Assembly (NCBI RefSeq): GCF_039729015.1
Contig: NZ_CP155792.1
Span: forward strand, 1,570,001-1,634,000
Length of the DNA stretch: 64,000 nt
Source: Blastococcus sp. HT6-30
GTDB lineage: Bacteria > Actinomycetota > Actinomycetes > Mycobacteriales > Geodermatophilaceae
Reading direction: 5' to 3'
Each line of letters starts with the position of its first letter. Position 1 is the stretch's first letter. Positions 1-8,630 of this stretch are shown one piece after another. The translations under genes were made by a program, and so were the position numbers. The notes under the pieces were generated by a model. The model did no database searches and was not told the origin of the DNA. It worked only from the letters and a program-made list of their open reading frames with translations.

Positions 1-525
1 CAGGATCCGCCTCGTCCGGTCGGCGTCCTCGGGCACGTCCAGGGCGGGGCGGCAGATCCCGTCCATGTGCAGCGCCGGACCGAAGACGTCCGCGCCGGCC
101 TCGATCCGGTCCAGCTCCTCGTCGGTGAGGCCTGCGTCGGCGCCGACGGCGCGGGCGACGTCCCAGCGGTGCACGACCATGTCCCAGACGTAGAACTGCT
201 CGAAGGCCGCGCCGACCGTGGTGGGGCCGAAGAAGCCGTCGAACGCGCGGGCGGCCACGGCCTCGTCGGACACCGCCTCGGCCACCCGCGTCGCGTGCTC
301 CCGCCAGGCGGCGGCCGGATCGGCGGCGACGTCGGGTGCCTCGCCCAGGTCGACACCGTGCGTGGTGAGGAAGTCCCGCTGCGTCCCGATCATGTGCTCG
401 ACGACGTCGGCGGCGGTCCAGCCCTCGCACGGGGAGGGGCGGGTCCAGCCGGCCGGGGGCACGGCGTCGAGCAGCGCGGAGAGGGGGCGGTCGGCGGCCT
501 CGTGGCTCCTGGCGGGAGAAATCAT
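1..525 (-). CDS. TIGR03086-type DinB-fold metal-binding protein (3' end outside window)
   Basis: The reading frame is open from an ATG at 525 down to the left edge (175 codons), so the C-terminus is missing. The N-terminal part shows the motif PSPCEGWTAADVVEHM, typical of the mycothiol-dependent maleylpyruvate isomerase-like DinB superfamily, where the His of a helix helps bind a metal. A second conserved block, FEQFYVWDMVVHRWD, supplies another candidate metal-ligand His. Proteins of this family are small soluble enzymes or binding proteins of unknown substrate, usually linked to mycothiol chemistry in actinobacteria. It is divergent from the AraC-type gene, with only 38 bases between the two start codons, so the two may share a promoter region. 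The function beyond the fold is unknown. Confidence 0.8.
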   Translation of the reverse strand, partial: MISPARSHEAADRPLSALLDAVPPAGWTRPSPCEGWTAADVVEHMIGTQRDFLTTHGVDLGEAPDVAADPAAAWREHATRVAEAVSDEAVAARAFDGFFGPTTVGAAFEQFYVWDMVVHRWDVARAVGADAGLTDEELDRIEAGADVFGPALHMDGICRPALDVPEDADRTRRIL

Positions 526-563
526 GCCCAGGAACGTAGGAGCGTGCGGCAGGCTCGGTCTTG

Positions 564-1412
564 ATGAAACCCGACAGCCCCGGGGCGCCGGCCGCGATGG
601 ACCACGTCGAGCGCGCGCACCTCAAGGACCCCGGAGACGCCTCGCACGTCATCCACCGGTATGCCGCCGAGCCGGAGTTCGACGGGCTGCTGCAGCGGTT
701 CTGGATCCCGGTCTGGTCGGTGCCTTCGGGCCGGGAGGCACCGCAGCGGGTCCTGCAGTACCCGGTGGCGCTGGTGGTGGTCGCCTCCGGCTACGCCCGG
801 TTCTACGGCGTGGTCTCCGGGCTGTCCACGACGATGCTGAGCGGCACCGGGTGGGCCGTCGGGGTCATGTGCGCGCCGGCGGCGGGCGCGCTGCTCGCCG
901 GCGGGCCGATGAGCGACTTCACCGACCGGCACGTGGACGTCGCCGACGTCCTGGGTGCCGCCGGCGAGGAGCTGACCGCACGGGTCCGCGCCGCGATGGC
1001 GCGGGATCCGAACTCCCGGGACGCGCACGCCGCGGCGATGGCCGCGTTCGGCGACGCGCTGCGGCCGTTCCTGCCGGTCGACGACGAGGGCCTGCTCGTC
1101 AACGAGGTGGTCGCCTTCGTGGAGGGCGACCGGGAGGTCGTCCGCGTCGCGCAGGTGTGCGAGCGCTTCGGGCTGTCGGAGCGGGTGCTGCAGCGGCTCG
1201 TGCACCGCCGCCTGGGGCTGACCCCGAAGTGGCTCATCCAGCGCCGCCGGCTGCAGGAGGCGGCCGAGCGGCTGCGCGGGAACCCGGCGAGCATCGGCCA
1301 GGTGGCGGCCGTGCTCGGCTACGCCGACCAGTCTCACTTCACCCGTGACTTCGCCCGCGTGACCGCGATGACCCCCGGCCGGTTCGCCGCCCGGCACGCG
1401 ACCGGGAGCTGA
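564..1412 (+). CDS. AraC-family transcriptional regulator
   Basis: This is a cytoplasmic DNA-binding regulator of about 282 residues. The last 100 residues hold the double helix-turn-helix of the AraC family. The first helix pair lies around [19 protein letters not shown]. The second, around [20 protein letters not shown], is the classic signature, followed by [10 protein letters not shown]. The N-terminal 170 residues resemble the cupin-like DUF6597 sensor domain common in actinobacterial AraC proteins, here with no recognisable ligand motif. The ATG at 564 is chosen; a TTG directly before it and an ATG at 597 are alternatives. It is divergent from the DinB-fold gene, which is its most likely target by position. 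The effector is unknown. Confidence 0.85.
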   Translation: MKPDSPGAPAAMDHVERAHLKDPGDASHVIHRYAAEPEFDGLLQRFWIPVWSVPSGREAPQRVLQYPVALVVVASGYARFYGVVSGLSTTMLSGTGWAVGVMCAPAAGALLAGGPMSDFTDRHVDVADVLGAAGEELTARVRAAMARDPNSRDAHAAAMAAFGDALRPFLPVDDEGLLVNEVVAFVEGDREVVRVAQVCERFGLSERVLQRLVHRRLGLTPKWLIQRRRLQEAAERLRGNPASIGQVAAVLGYADQSHFTRDFARVTAMTPGRFAARHATGS

Positions 1413-1437
1413 CGCCGGGTCCCGGATCGCCGGTCCC

Positions 1438-1443
1438 TAGGCT
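1438..1443 (+). promoter_or_regulatory. Candidate -10 box (TAGGCT) of hisA, probably leaderless
   Basis: TAGGCT fits the actinobacterial TANNNT -10 consensus and ends 7 bases before the hisA GTG. Transcription would therefore start at or next to the start codon. No Shine-Dalgarno sequence is seen in this gap, which agrees with leaderless translation. No convincing -35 box is visible. Confidence 0.45.
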
Positions 1444-1450
1444 GCACCCC

Positions 1451-2182
1451 GTGCCGAAGCTGCAGCTGCTCCCCGCCGTCGACGTCGCCGACGGCCAGGC
1501 CGTCCGTCTCGTGCAGGGGGAGGCCGGGAGCGAGACCTCCTACGGCGACCCCCTCGAGGCCGCGATGCAGTGGCAGCGCGACGGCGCCGAGTGGGTGCAC
1601 CTCGTCGACCTCGACGCCGCCTTCGGCCGCGGCAGCAACCGGGAGCTGCTCGCCCGCGTCGTCGGCGAGCTCGACGTCGACGTCGAGCTGTCCGGCGGCA
1701 TCCGGGACGACGAGTCGCTGGCCGCCGCCCTGGCCACCGGCTGCCGCCGGGTGAACCTCGGCACCGCCGCGCTCGAGTCGCCGGAGTGGTGTGCCCGGGC
1801 CATCGCCGAGCACGGCGACCGGATCGCCGTCGGCCTCGACGTCCGCGGCACCCGGCTGGCCGCCCGCGGCTGGACCAAGGAGGGCGGTGAGCTCTACGAG
1901 ACCCTCGCCCGCCTCGACGCGGAGGGCTGCGCCCGCTACGTGGTCACCGACATCACCAAGGACGGCACGCTCAAGGGCCCGAACCTCGACCTGCTGCGCG
2001 AGGTCTGCGCCGCCACCCCGCGCCCGGTCGTCGCCTCGGGCGGCGTGAGCTCCCTCGACGACATCCGCGCGCTCGCGGGCCTCGCCGCGATCGGGGTGGA
2101 GGGGGCCATCGTCGGCAAGGCGCTCTACGCCGGTCAGTTCACCCTGCCGGAGGCGCTGCGGCTCACGGAGGAACTGGCATGA
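1451..2182 (+). CDS. priA: Phosphoribosyl isomerase A (HisA, with TrpF activity in actinobacteria)
   Basis: This (beta/alpha)8 barrel of 243 residues isomerises ProFAR to PRFAR in histidine synthesis. In actinobacteria lacking trpF it also isomerises phosphoribosyl anthranilate for tryptophan. Visible features are the N-terminal catalytic Asp ([11 protein letters not shown]11), the phosphate-binding LSGGI loop, a Trp in RGWTKEGG that matches the dual-substrate loop of mycobacterial PriA, the second catalytic Asp ([10 protein letters not shown]167) and the late phosphate loop VASGGVSS. The GTG at 1451 follows a TAGGCT box. It begins a tightly overlapping hisA-ridA-hisF run; its stop overlaps the ridA start as ATGA. 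No trpF is seen in the window although trp genes lie 11 kb downstream, which supports the dual role by inference. Confidence 0.95.
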   Translation: MPKLQLLPAVDVADGQAVRLVQGEAGSETSYGDPLEAAMQWQRDGAEWVHLVDLDAAFGRGSNRELLARVVGELDVDVELSGGIRDDESLAAALATGCRRVNLGTAALESPEWCARAIAEHGDRIAVGLDVRGTRLAARGWTKEGGELYETLARLDAEGCARYVVTDITKDGTLKGPNLDLLREVCAATPRPVVASGGVSSLDDIRALAGLAAIGVEGAIVGKALYAGQFTLPEALRLTEELA

Positions 2183-2571
2183 CGGTGCTCAACCTGGGTT
2201 CGGCCAACCCCTGGGAGCCGGTGGTCGGCTACAGCCGGATCGTCGTCCGCGGCGACACGGCCTGGGTCAGCGGCACCACGGCCACCGTCGACGGTTCCGT
2301 CGTGCACCCCGGCGACGCCGCCGCGCAGACCCGCCAGATCCTCACCACCATCGGGACGTCGCTTCAGCGGGCCGGGTTCAGCCTCGCCGACGTCGTCCGG
2401 ACCCGGGTGTACGTCACCGACATCGGCCGCTGGGAGGAGGTCGGCCGGGCCCACGGCGAGGCCTTCGGCGACATCCGGCCGGCGGCGACGATGGTCGAGG
2501 TGTCGGCGCTGATCGACCCGGCGCTGCTGGTGGAGATCGAGGCGGACGCCGTGCGCGGGGTGCCGGCGTGA
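2179..2571 (+). CDS. RidA/YjgF-family protein with a substituted catalytic Arg
   Basis: This small trimeric-type RidA-fold protein (130 residues) lies between hisA and hisF, overlapping both by 4 bases. Family hallmarks are the early [16 protein letters not shown] segment, [20 protein letters not shown] in the middle, and the C-terminal [21 protein letters not shown]. Canonical RidA imine/enamine deaminases carry Arg in the stretch P-A-R-(S/T) before VEV. Here the matching residues read RPAATMVEV, so that Arg is Ala. Family knowledge says this Arg is needed for deaminase activity on 2-aminoacrylate, so the protein is probably a different Rid subgroup with another, unknown job. Position within the his genes suggests co-expression with histidine synthesis. 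Confidence 0.85.
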   Translation: MTVLNLGSANPWEPVVGYSRIVVRGDTAWVSGTTATVDGSVVHPGDAAAQTRQILTTIGTSLQRAGFSLADVVRTRVYVTDIGRWEEVGRAHGEAFGDIRPAATMVEVSALIDPALLVEIEADAVRGVPA

Positions 2572-3362
2572 GCCTCGCGGTCCGCGTCATCCCGTGCCTG
2601 GACGTCGACGCCGGCCGGGTGGTGAAGGGCGTCAACTTCGTCGACCTCCGCGACGCCGGCGACCCGGTGGAGATGGCCCGGGTCTACGACGCCGAGGGGG
2701 CCGACGAGCTCACCTTCCTCGACATCACCGCCAGCTCCGGCGACCGCGCGACCACCTACGACGTGGTGAGCCGGACGGCGGAGAGCGTCTTCATCCCCCT
2801 GACCGTCGGCGGCGGCGTGCGCAGCCCCGACGACGTCGACCGGCTGCTGCGGGCGGGCGCGGACAAGGTCGCCGTCAACACCGCCGCGGTGGCCCGGCCG
2901 GAGCTGATCGCCGAGATCGCCGACCGGTTCGGCAACCAGGTGCTGGTGCTCTCTCTCGACGCCCGCCGCTGCCGGGACGGCGCGGAGACCGAGTCCGGCT
3001 TCGAGATCACCACGCACGGCGGGCGCCGCGGCACCGGCCAGGACGCCGTCGAGTGGTGCATCCGGGCTGCGCAGCTGGGGGCGGGGGAGATCCTGCTCAA
3101 CTCCATGGACGCCGACGGCACCCGGGCGGGGTTCGACACCGACCTGATCTCCCAGGTGCGCCGCGAGGTCTCCGTGCCGCTGATCGCCAGCGGGGGAGCG
3201 GGCGCCTCCGAGCACTTCCCGCCCGCCGTCGAGGCCGGTGCCGACGCGGTGCTGGCCGCCAGCGTCTTCCACTTCGGCGTGCTGCGGATCGGCGACGTGA
3301 AGGGCGCGCTTGCCGCCGCCGGGCTACCGGTGCGCGCCGAGGCCGACCACCCGCTCGGCTAG
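2568..3362 (+). CDS. hisF: Imidazole glycerol phosphate synthase, cyclase subunit
   Basis: HisF takes PRFAR and ammonia, supplied by HisH, and makes imidazole glycerol phosphate plus AICAR. The 264-residue barrel shows the N-terminal [15 protein letters not shown] with catalytic Asp D12, the phosphate loop TVGGGV, the second catalytic Asp within LNSMDADGT, and the terminal phosphate loop IASGGAG. The GTG start at 2568 overlaps the ridA stop. No hisH lies in this window, so the glutaminase partner must be encoded to the left or elsewhere. The stop overlaps the convergent regulator gene by 4 bases, leaving no room for a separate terminator. Confidence 0.96.
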   Translation: MSLAVRVIPCLDVDAGRVVKGVNFVDLRDAGDPVEMARVYDAEGADELTFLDITASSGDRATTYDVVSRTAESVFIPLTVGGGVRSPDDVDRLLRAGADKVAVNTAAVARPELIAEIADRFGNQVLVLSLDARRCRDGAETESGFEITTHGGRRGTGQDAVEWCIRAAQLGAGEILLNSMDADGTRAGFDTDLISQVRREVSVPLIASGGAGASEHFPPAVEAGADAVLAASVFHFGVLRIGDVKGALAAAGLPVRAEADHPLG

Positions 3363-4189
3363 CTCGCGAGGCCCGCGACCCAGGCCGCGGTCCCGCTGCC
3401 GCGCTCGGGGACGTAGGCGACGATGTGCAGGTCCGGGTGGTCCGAGGGCACCAGCCGGTGGTGCTCGAAGTCCAGCACGCCGGCCGTCGGGTGCACGAAC
3501 CTGCGGCGGCGCGAGGTGAAGCCCTCGACGGTCAGGTCGGCCCACTGCTCGCGGAACTCCGCGCTGGCCTCGGCCAGGCGGGCGATCAGCGCCGAGTGGG
3601 CGCTCGACCCCAGCCGGGCGCCGGACTCGGCGCGGAACTCGGCCACGAAGTGCCGGCTGGCGTGCGCCCAGTCGGGCAGCATGTCGCGCAGGTGCGGATC
3701 GGTGAAGACCACCCACAGCAGGTTCCGGTCGGCCGGGTCCAGGGTGGTGATCCGCGAGTAGAGGGCGGCGTACGGGGCGTTCCAGCCGACGATGGTCCAG
3801 TCCGCGGCCACCGCGAAGGCGGGGAAGGCCAGGCTGTCGAGCAGCCGCTGGATGTGCGGCGGGGCGACGTCGTGAACGCGCGCGTCCTCGTCCGGCGGCC
3901 GGGATGCGTAGCCGCCGAGAGAAAGCAGGTAGGCCGTCTCCGACGCCGTCAGGCGCAGCACCCGGCCGAGCGCCTCGAGGACCTGCCGGGACGGGTTGAT
4001 GTCCCGCCCCTGCTCCAGCCACGTGTACCAGGTGACGCTCACCCCGGCGAAGGCCGAGACCTCCTCCCGGCGCAGGCCCGTGCCCCGCGCCCGCGCCGGG
4101 CTCGGCAGCCCGAAGTCCTGCCGTGACAGGGCGAGCCGCCGGTTGCGCAGGAAGGTGCCGAGCTCCTTGCGCCGGGCCTCCCTCGTCAT
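3359..4189 (-). CDS. XRE-type HTH regulator with MmyB-like ligand-binding domain
   Basis: This is a DNA-binding regulator of 276 residues. The N-terminal 75 residues form an XRE helix-turn-helix ([19 protein letters not shown], then [30 protein letters not shown]). The remainder is the MmyB-like PAS-related domain known from Streptomyces MmyB, which is proposed to bind a fatty-acid-like ligand; its typical [15 protein letters not shown] motif is present. The gene is divergent from ilvD. An array of three GTAGTG half-sites lies just upstream of its ATG, between the two genes, which suggests autoregulation and possibly control of ilvD. The ligand is not known. Confidence 0.88.
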   Translation of the reverse strand: MTREARRKELGTFLRNRRLALSRQDFGLPSPARARGTGLRREEVSAFAGVSVTWYTWLEQGRDINPSRQVLEALGRVLRLTASETAYLLSLGGYASRPPDEDARVHDVAPPHIQRLLDSLAFPAFAVAADWTIVGWNAPYAALYSRITTLDPADRNLLWVVFTDPHLRDMLPDWAHASRHFVAEFRAESGARLGSSAHSALIARLAEASAEFREQWADLTVEGFTSRRRRFVHPTAGVLDFEHHRLVPSDHPDLHIVAYVPERGSGTAAWVAGLAS

Positions 4190-4200
4190 GCCCCGAACCT

Positions 4201-4222
4201 AGTAGTGGCACTACTGGTAGTG
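4201..4222. promoter_or_regulatory. Operator-like inverted repeats between the XRE regulator and ilvD
   Basis: Two overlapping perfect inverted repeats share one arm. The first (4201-4215) pairs AGTAGTG with CACTACT across one base. The second (4209-4222) pairs CACTAC with GTAGTG across two bases. The result is three GTAGTG half-sites in alternating orientation. They begin 12 bases upstream of the regulator's start codon and 45-66 bases upstream of the ilvD ATG. This is the expected place for an autoregulatory operator of the adjacent XRE/MmyB protein. Binding is inferred, not shown. Confidence 0.6.
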
Positions 4223-4266
4223 GCAGCGTCTACCGTCCCGGCGCCGGGACGTGGCCTCCTGGTCCC

Positions 4267-6126
4267 ATGCCCCCGCTGCGCTCCCGGACGGTCACCTCCG
4301 GCAGGAACATGGCCGGTGCGCGCGCTCTGCTGCGCGCCGCGGGCGTCGACGGCGCCGACCTGGGCAAGCCGATCGTCGCCGTCGCCAACAGCTTCGCCGA
4401 GTTCGTCCCCGGCCACACCCACCTGCAACCGGTCGGCCGGATCGTGTCCGAGGCCGTCGCCGCGGCCGGCGGCGTGCCGCGGGAGTTCAACACCATCGCC
4501 GTCGACGACGGCATCGCGATGGGGCACGGCGGGATGCTCTACTCGCTGCCCTCCCGCGACCTGATCGCCGACTCGGTCGAGTACATGGTCCAGGCGCACT
4601 GCGCCGACGCGCTGGTCTGCATCTCCAACTGCGACAAGATCACGCCCGGCATGCTCATGGCCGCGCTGCGGCTGGACATCCCCACCGTCTTCGTCTCCGG
4701 CGGTCCGATGGAAGGCGGGACGGCGACGCTCGTCGACGGCACCGTGCGCACCGGCCTGAACCTCGTCTCGGCCATCGCCGACTCCGCCAGCGCGGCGGTC
4801 TCCGACGGGGACCTCGGCCGCATCGAGGAGGCCGCCTGCCCCACTTGTGGCTCCTGCTCGGGCATGTTCACCGCCAACTCGATGAACTGCCTCACCGAAG
4901 CGCTCGGCCTCGCCCTCCCCGGCAACGGGACCACGCTGGCCACGCACACCGCCCGCCGGGGGCTGTACGAGGCCGCGGGCACCACGGTCATGGAGCTCGT
5001 CCGCGCCCACTACGAGCGGGACGACGCCGCGGTGCTCCCGCGCGTGATCGCCGGAGCCGCCGCCTTCGAGAACGCCATGGCCATGGACATCGCCATGGGC
5101 GGCTCCTCCAACACGATCCTGCACCTGCTCGCCGCCGCCTCCGAGGCGGAGCATGACTTCACGCTCGACGACGTCGACCGGATCTCCCGCAGCACCCCGT
5201 GCCTGGCCAAGGTCGCGCCCAACGGCCCCCACCTGGTCGAGGACGTGCACCGCGCCGGCGGTGTCCCCGCGATCCTCGGTGAGCTCGACCGGGCCGGGCT
5301 GCTCCGCCGCGACGTCCGGACGGTGCACTCCCCGGACCTGCGCAGCTGGCTGGACGACTGGGACGTCCGCGGTGGGCGGGCGACCCGTGAGGCCGTCGAG
5401 CTGTTCCACGCCGCACCCGGCTGCCGGCGCTCCGCGACGGCGTTCTCCCAGTCGGAGCGCTGGGAGAGCCTCGACCTCGACGCGGAGCGTGGCTGCATCC
5501 GCTCGGCCGCCGCGGCCTACAGCACCGACGGCGGCCTGGCGGTCCTGCGCGGGAACCTCTCCGTCGACGGGTGCGTGGTGAAGACCGCCGGAGTGGACGA
5601 GTCGATCCTCCGGTTCAGCGGCCCGGCGGTGGTCGTCGAGTCCCAGGAGGAGGCCGTCGACGCCATCCTCACCGGCCGGGTGCGGGCCGGCGACGTCGTG
5701 GTCGTCCGCTACGAGGGCCCCCGCGGCGGACCCGGCATGCAGGAGATGCTCTACCCGACCTCGTTCCTCAAGGGCCGGGGCCTGGGGGCGGCCTGCGCGC
5801 TGGTGACCGACGGGCGCTTCTCCGGCGGCACCTCGGGCCTGTCGATCGGGCACGTCTCGCCCGAGGCGGCGGCCGGCGGCGTCGTCGCCCTGGTCGAGGA
5901 CGGTGATCCCGTGACGATCGACATCCCGGACCGCAGCATCACCCTCGAGGTGGGCGAGGCCGAGCTGGCCGCCCGTCGGGCCGCCCTGGAGGCACAGAAC
6001 GGATACCGCCCGCGGAATCGGCACCGGCCGGTCTCCACGGCGCTGCGTGCCTACGCCGCCTTCGCGCAGTCCGCGGACCGGGGCGCGGTCCGCTCCGTCC
6101 CGCTGGACGCGGCACCCAGCCGCTAG
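4267..6126 (+). CDS. ilvD: Dihydroxy-acid dehydratase
   Basis: IlvD dehydrates 2,3-dihydroxy-isovalerate and 2,3-dihydroxy-3-methylvalerate in valine and isoleucine synthesis, using an iron-sulfur cluster. The 619-residue product matches the E. coli-type long form from its start ([19 protein letters not shown]). Cluster and metal motifs are [12 protein letters not shown] (Cys 118 and 122) and [11 protein letters not shown] (Cys 191, 194, 197). The C-terminal [15 protein letters not shown] and [11 protein letters not shown] blocks are also present. The ATG at 4267 is chosen over upstream in-frame codons because family homology starts there. It shares its upstream region with the divergent XRE regulator. 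The 3' end overlaps the next, convergent gene by 4 bases. Neighbouring ilv genes are not in the window. Confidence 0.95.
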   Translation: MPPLRSRTVTSGRNMAGARALLRAAGVDGADLGKPIVAVANSFAEFVPGHTHLQPVGRIVSEAVAAAGGVPREFNTIAVDDGIAMGHGGMLYSLPSRDLIADSVEYMVQAHCADALVCISNCDKITPGMLMAALRLDIPTVFVSGGPMEGGTATLVDGTVRTGLNLVSAIADSASAAVSDGDLGRIEEAACPTCGSCSGMFTANSMNCLTEALGLALPGNGTTLATHTARRGLYEAAGTTVMELVRAHYERDDAAVLPRVIAGAAAFENAMAMDIAMGGSSNTILHLLAAASEAEHDFTLDDVDRISRSTPCLAKVAPNGPHLVEDVHRAGGVPAILGELDRAGLLRRDVRTVHSPDLRSWLDDWDVRGGRATREAVELFHAAPGCRRSATAFSQSERWESLDLDAERGCIRSAAAAYSTDGGLAVLRGNLSVDGCVVKTAGVDESILRFSGPAVVVESQEEAVDAILTGRVRAGDVVVVRYEGPRGGPGMQEMLYPTSFLKGRGLGAACALVTDGRFSGGTSGLSIGHVSPEAAAGGVVALVEDGDPVTIDIPDRSITLEVGEAELAARRAALEAQNGYRPRNRHRPVSTALRAYAAFAQSADRGAVRSVPLDAAPSR

Positions 6127-6734
6127 GAGATCTCCACCCGGGCGACGTCCCGGCGGCCGGAGGCCCACAGCATGAGCTCCAGGGGCTCCCCGGTGACCGT
6201 GCGCCCGCCGTCCCCCAGGCGCTTCTCCTCGCCGGGGACGTCGGCGCGGCGCAGCACCAGGCCGCGGCGCCCGGCGGCGCGCCGGGCGTAGAGGCCCAGC
6301 CCGCCCCACAGCTGGTCCTGGTCCTCGCGGGGCAGGACCCGCGGCTCCCAGCCGGGCCGGGCCCGGCGGACGTCCTCGTGGTGGATCGCGAACTCCGAGA
6401 CGTTGAACGCCGCCGCGGCGGCCGGCAGGGCCATCGGCGACCACGGCGGCGGCCCGCTGCGCACCCGGTCGACCACCTCGCCGTAGGGCGTGGAGTCGCG
6501 CAGCCGGTCCTCGAGCCGGTGCGACCACCAGGCCAGGCGCTGCCCGCCGGGCAGCATCTCCAGGCCGTAGCCCGGGAGGGCGTCGGGGCGCCGGTCGCGG
6601 ACGGCCAGGTGCGCGGCGAGGTGGGCGGTGGTCCACCCCTCGCAGCAGGTCGGCGCGTCGGGACCGAGCTCGTCCAGCAGGTCGGCGAGCGCTGCGCGCT
6701 CGCGGTCCGGAAGGGGGAGGGAAGAGGCGCTCAC
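6123..6734 (-). CDS. TIGR03085-type DinB-fold metal-binding protein
   Basis: This 203-residue soluble protein belongs to the mycothiol maleylpyruvate isomerase-like superfamily. The N-terminal metal-site helix is recognisable ([24 protein letters not shown]), and a later [20 protein letters not shown] carries the second His cluster typical of the TIGR03085 group. The order and length match that group, whose substrate is unknown. It is a second member of the superfamily in the window (the other is at the left edge), but the two are clearly different subfamilies and not a recent duplication. It overlaps the ilvD stop tail to tail. Confidence 0.85.
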   Translation of the reverse strand: MSASSLPLPDRERAALADLLDELGPDAPTCCEGWTTAHLAAHLAVRDRRPDALPGYGLEMLPGGQRLAWWSHRLEDRLRDSTPYGEVVDRVRSGPPPWSPMALPAAAAAFNVSEFAIHHEDVRRARPGWEPRVLPREDQDQLWGGLGLYARRAAGRRGLVLRRADVPGEEKRLGDGGRTVTGEPLELMLWASGRRDVARVEIS

Positions 6735-6821
6735 CTCGCGTAGTTACCGAGGGAGCCCGGATGGCGAAACCCGGCCGGGCGGACCAGCGGCATCGCTTAG
6801 CGCACCTAACGACTGGGTGGC

Positions 6822-8630
6822 ATGCTGGTCGCAGCCACGACCCCGAGGAGCTCCGTGTCCCGCCGCCGAGACGCCGTCGTGCGCCGCGGGCTCCGCCACA
6901 TCGGCCGGGCCGTCCGCGAGCAGCCGGGCATGTTCACCCTCGCGCTGCTCGCCAGCAGCCTCTACGGCGCGATGACGGTGGCCGGCGCGTACGTGATCGG
7001 CGAGATCACCGACCGGGTGCTGCTGCCCTCCTTCGAGGAGGGCGCCACCACCGCGACCGCGCTCACCCTGGCCGCCGTCGCCATCGTCGGGGTCGCGCTG
7101 CTGAAGATCCTCGGCATCCTCGGCCGCCGGCTGTTCGCCGGCGTCATGAGCTACCGGCTGCAGGCGGAGTACCGCCGCCGCGTCACCGGGCAGTACCTGC
7201 GCCTCCCGCTCTCCTGGCACCAGCGCCACCCCACCGGGCAGTTGCTCTCCAACGCCAACTCCGACGTCGAGTCGGCCTGGTTCTTCGTCGCGCCGCTGCC
7301 CTTCGCCTGCGGAGCGCTGGTGATGATCGCGACCACCAGCGTCGCGCTCCTGCTCACCGACCCGCTGCTCGCCCTCGTCGGTCTGGTCGTCTTCCCGCTG
7401 GTCTTCGCCGCCAACGTCGTCTACTCGCAGGTGATGAGCCCGCGGATGCAGCGGGCGCAGCAGCTGCGGGCCGAGGTCAGCGAGATCGCGCACGAGAGCT
7501 TCGACGCCGCGCTCGTGGTGAAGACGCTCGGCCGGGAGGACACCGAGACCGAGCGCTTCACCGCCCGGGCCGAGGAGCTGCGCGACGGGCTGATCGCCGT
7601 GGGCCGGGTGCGCGGGCTGTTCGACCCGCTGATGGAGGCGCTGCCGAACCTCGGCACGCTCGCCGTCCTGCTCATCGGGGCCGGCCGGGTCGCCGACGGC
7701 GCCACCGACGCCGGCGAGCTGGTCTCCATCGCCTACCTGTTCACCTCGCTGGCGCTGCCGATCCGTGCCATCGGCTGGGTGCTGGCCGATCTGCCCCGGG
7801 CCCTGGCCGGCTTCGACCGGGTCACCCCCGTGCTCGAGGCGACAGGGGAGACGGCCTACGGGCCGGACACCGCCGCCGCGGCGGCCGGCGGGGCCGGCGT
7901 CGGCGTGCGCGACGTCGGCTTCACCTTCGACGGGGTGTCCCGCCCGACCCTCCACGCGGTCACCTTCGACGTGCCGGCCGGGCGCACGGTTGCCGTGGTG
8001 GGGCCCACCGGATCGGGCAAGTCCACCCTGGCCGGCCTGCTCGTGCGTCTGGTCGACCCCGCCGACGGCGGCGTGCTGCTCGACGGGGTCGACCTGCGCC
8101 GGCTGCGCGAGGGCGAGGTGAGCGCGCAGGCGGCGTTCGTCGCCCAGAGCGCCTTCCTCTTCGACGACACCGTCCGCGGCAACGTCACCCTCGGCGCCCC
8201 CTTCTCCGACGACGAGGTGTGGACGGCGTTGCGCGTGGCCGCGGCCGACGAGTTCGTCGCATCGCTGCCCGAGGGCCTGGACACCCGGGTGGGGGAGCGC
8301 GGTGCCTCGCTGTCCGGCGGTCAGCGGCAGCGGCTGGCGCTGGCCCGCGCCGTGGTCCGCCGTCCCCGGCTGCTCGTGCTGGACGACGCCACGAGCGCCG
8401 TCGACCCCGCCGTCGAGGCCCGCATCCTCGACGCCCTGCGGGGCAACGAGACCCCGACCACGGTCGTGGTCGTGGCCTACCGGCAGGCGACCATCGCGCT
8501 CGCCGACGAGGTGGTGTGGCTCGCCGACGGGCGCGCCGTCGCCCGGGGCACCCACGAGGAGCTGCTCGCCGCGGTGCCTGGCTACGCGGCGCTGGTGCGC
8601 GCCTACTCCCAGGCCGAGGTGGCGGCGTGA
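6822..8630 (+). CDS. ABC exporter half-transporter with degenerate ATPase site
   Basis: This inner-membrane half-transporter (602 residues) has six predicted transmembrane helices in residues 30-320 and a nucleotide-binding domain in the C-terminal 240. Walker A is GPTGSGKST, the Q-loop FVAQSAFLF and the signature LSGGQRQR. Two catalytic positions are altered. Walker B ends LLVLDDATS (Asp instead of the catalytic Glu), and the switch segment reads VVVAYRQAT, where His is expected. With its overlapping partner this forms a heterodimeric exporter in the style of TM287/288 or mycobacterial Rv1272c/Rv1273c. The cargo is unknown; such pairs export lipids or drugs. The stop overlaps the partner's GTG. 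Confidence 0.9.
   Translation: MLVAATTPRSSVSRRRDAVVRRGLRHIGRAVREQPGMFTLALLASSLYGAMTVAGAYVIGEITDRVLLPSFEEGATTATALTLAAVAIVGVALLKILGILGRRLFAGVMSYRLQAEYRRRVTGQYLRLPLSWHQRHPTGQLLSNANSDVESAWFFVAPLPFACGALVMIATTSVALLLTDPLLALVGLVVFPLVFAANVVYSQVMSPRMQRAQQLRAEVSEIAHESFDAALVVKTLGREDTETERFTARAEELRDGLIAVGRVRGLFDPLMEALPNLGTLAVLLIGAGRVADGATDAGELVSIAYLFTSLALPIRAIGWVLADLPRALAGFDRVTPVLEATGETAYGPDTAAAAAGGAGVGVRDVGFTFDGVSRPTLHAVTFDVPAGRTVAVVGPTGSGKSTLAGLLVRLVDPADGGVLLDGVDLRRLREGEVSAQAAFVAQSAFLFDDTVRGNVTLGAPFSDDEVWTALRVAAADEFVASLPEGLDTRVGERGASLSGGQRQRLALARAVVRRPRLLVLDDATSAVDPAVEARILDALRGNETPTTVVVVAYRQATIALADEVVWLADGRAVARGTHEELLAAVPGYAALVRAYSQAEVAA

Noticed and set aside
1-6734. Possible recent duplication of the two DinB-fold genes
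   Set aside because: They share only superfamily motifs; TIGR03086-like and TIGR03085-like proteins are long-separated families.
6761-8626. A long open frame on the plus strand running in a second frame through the first exporter gene
   Set aside because: It is an Arg/Pro/Ala-rich shadow of the exporter gene; only the part from 8627 is real.
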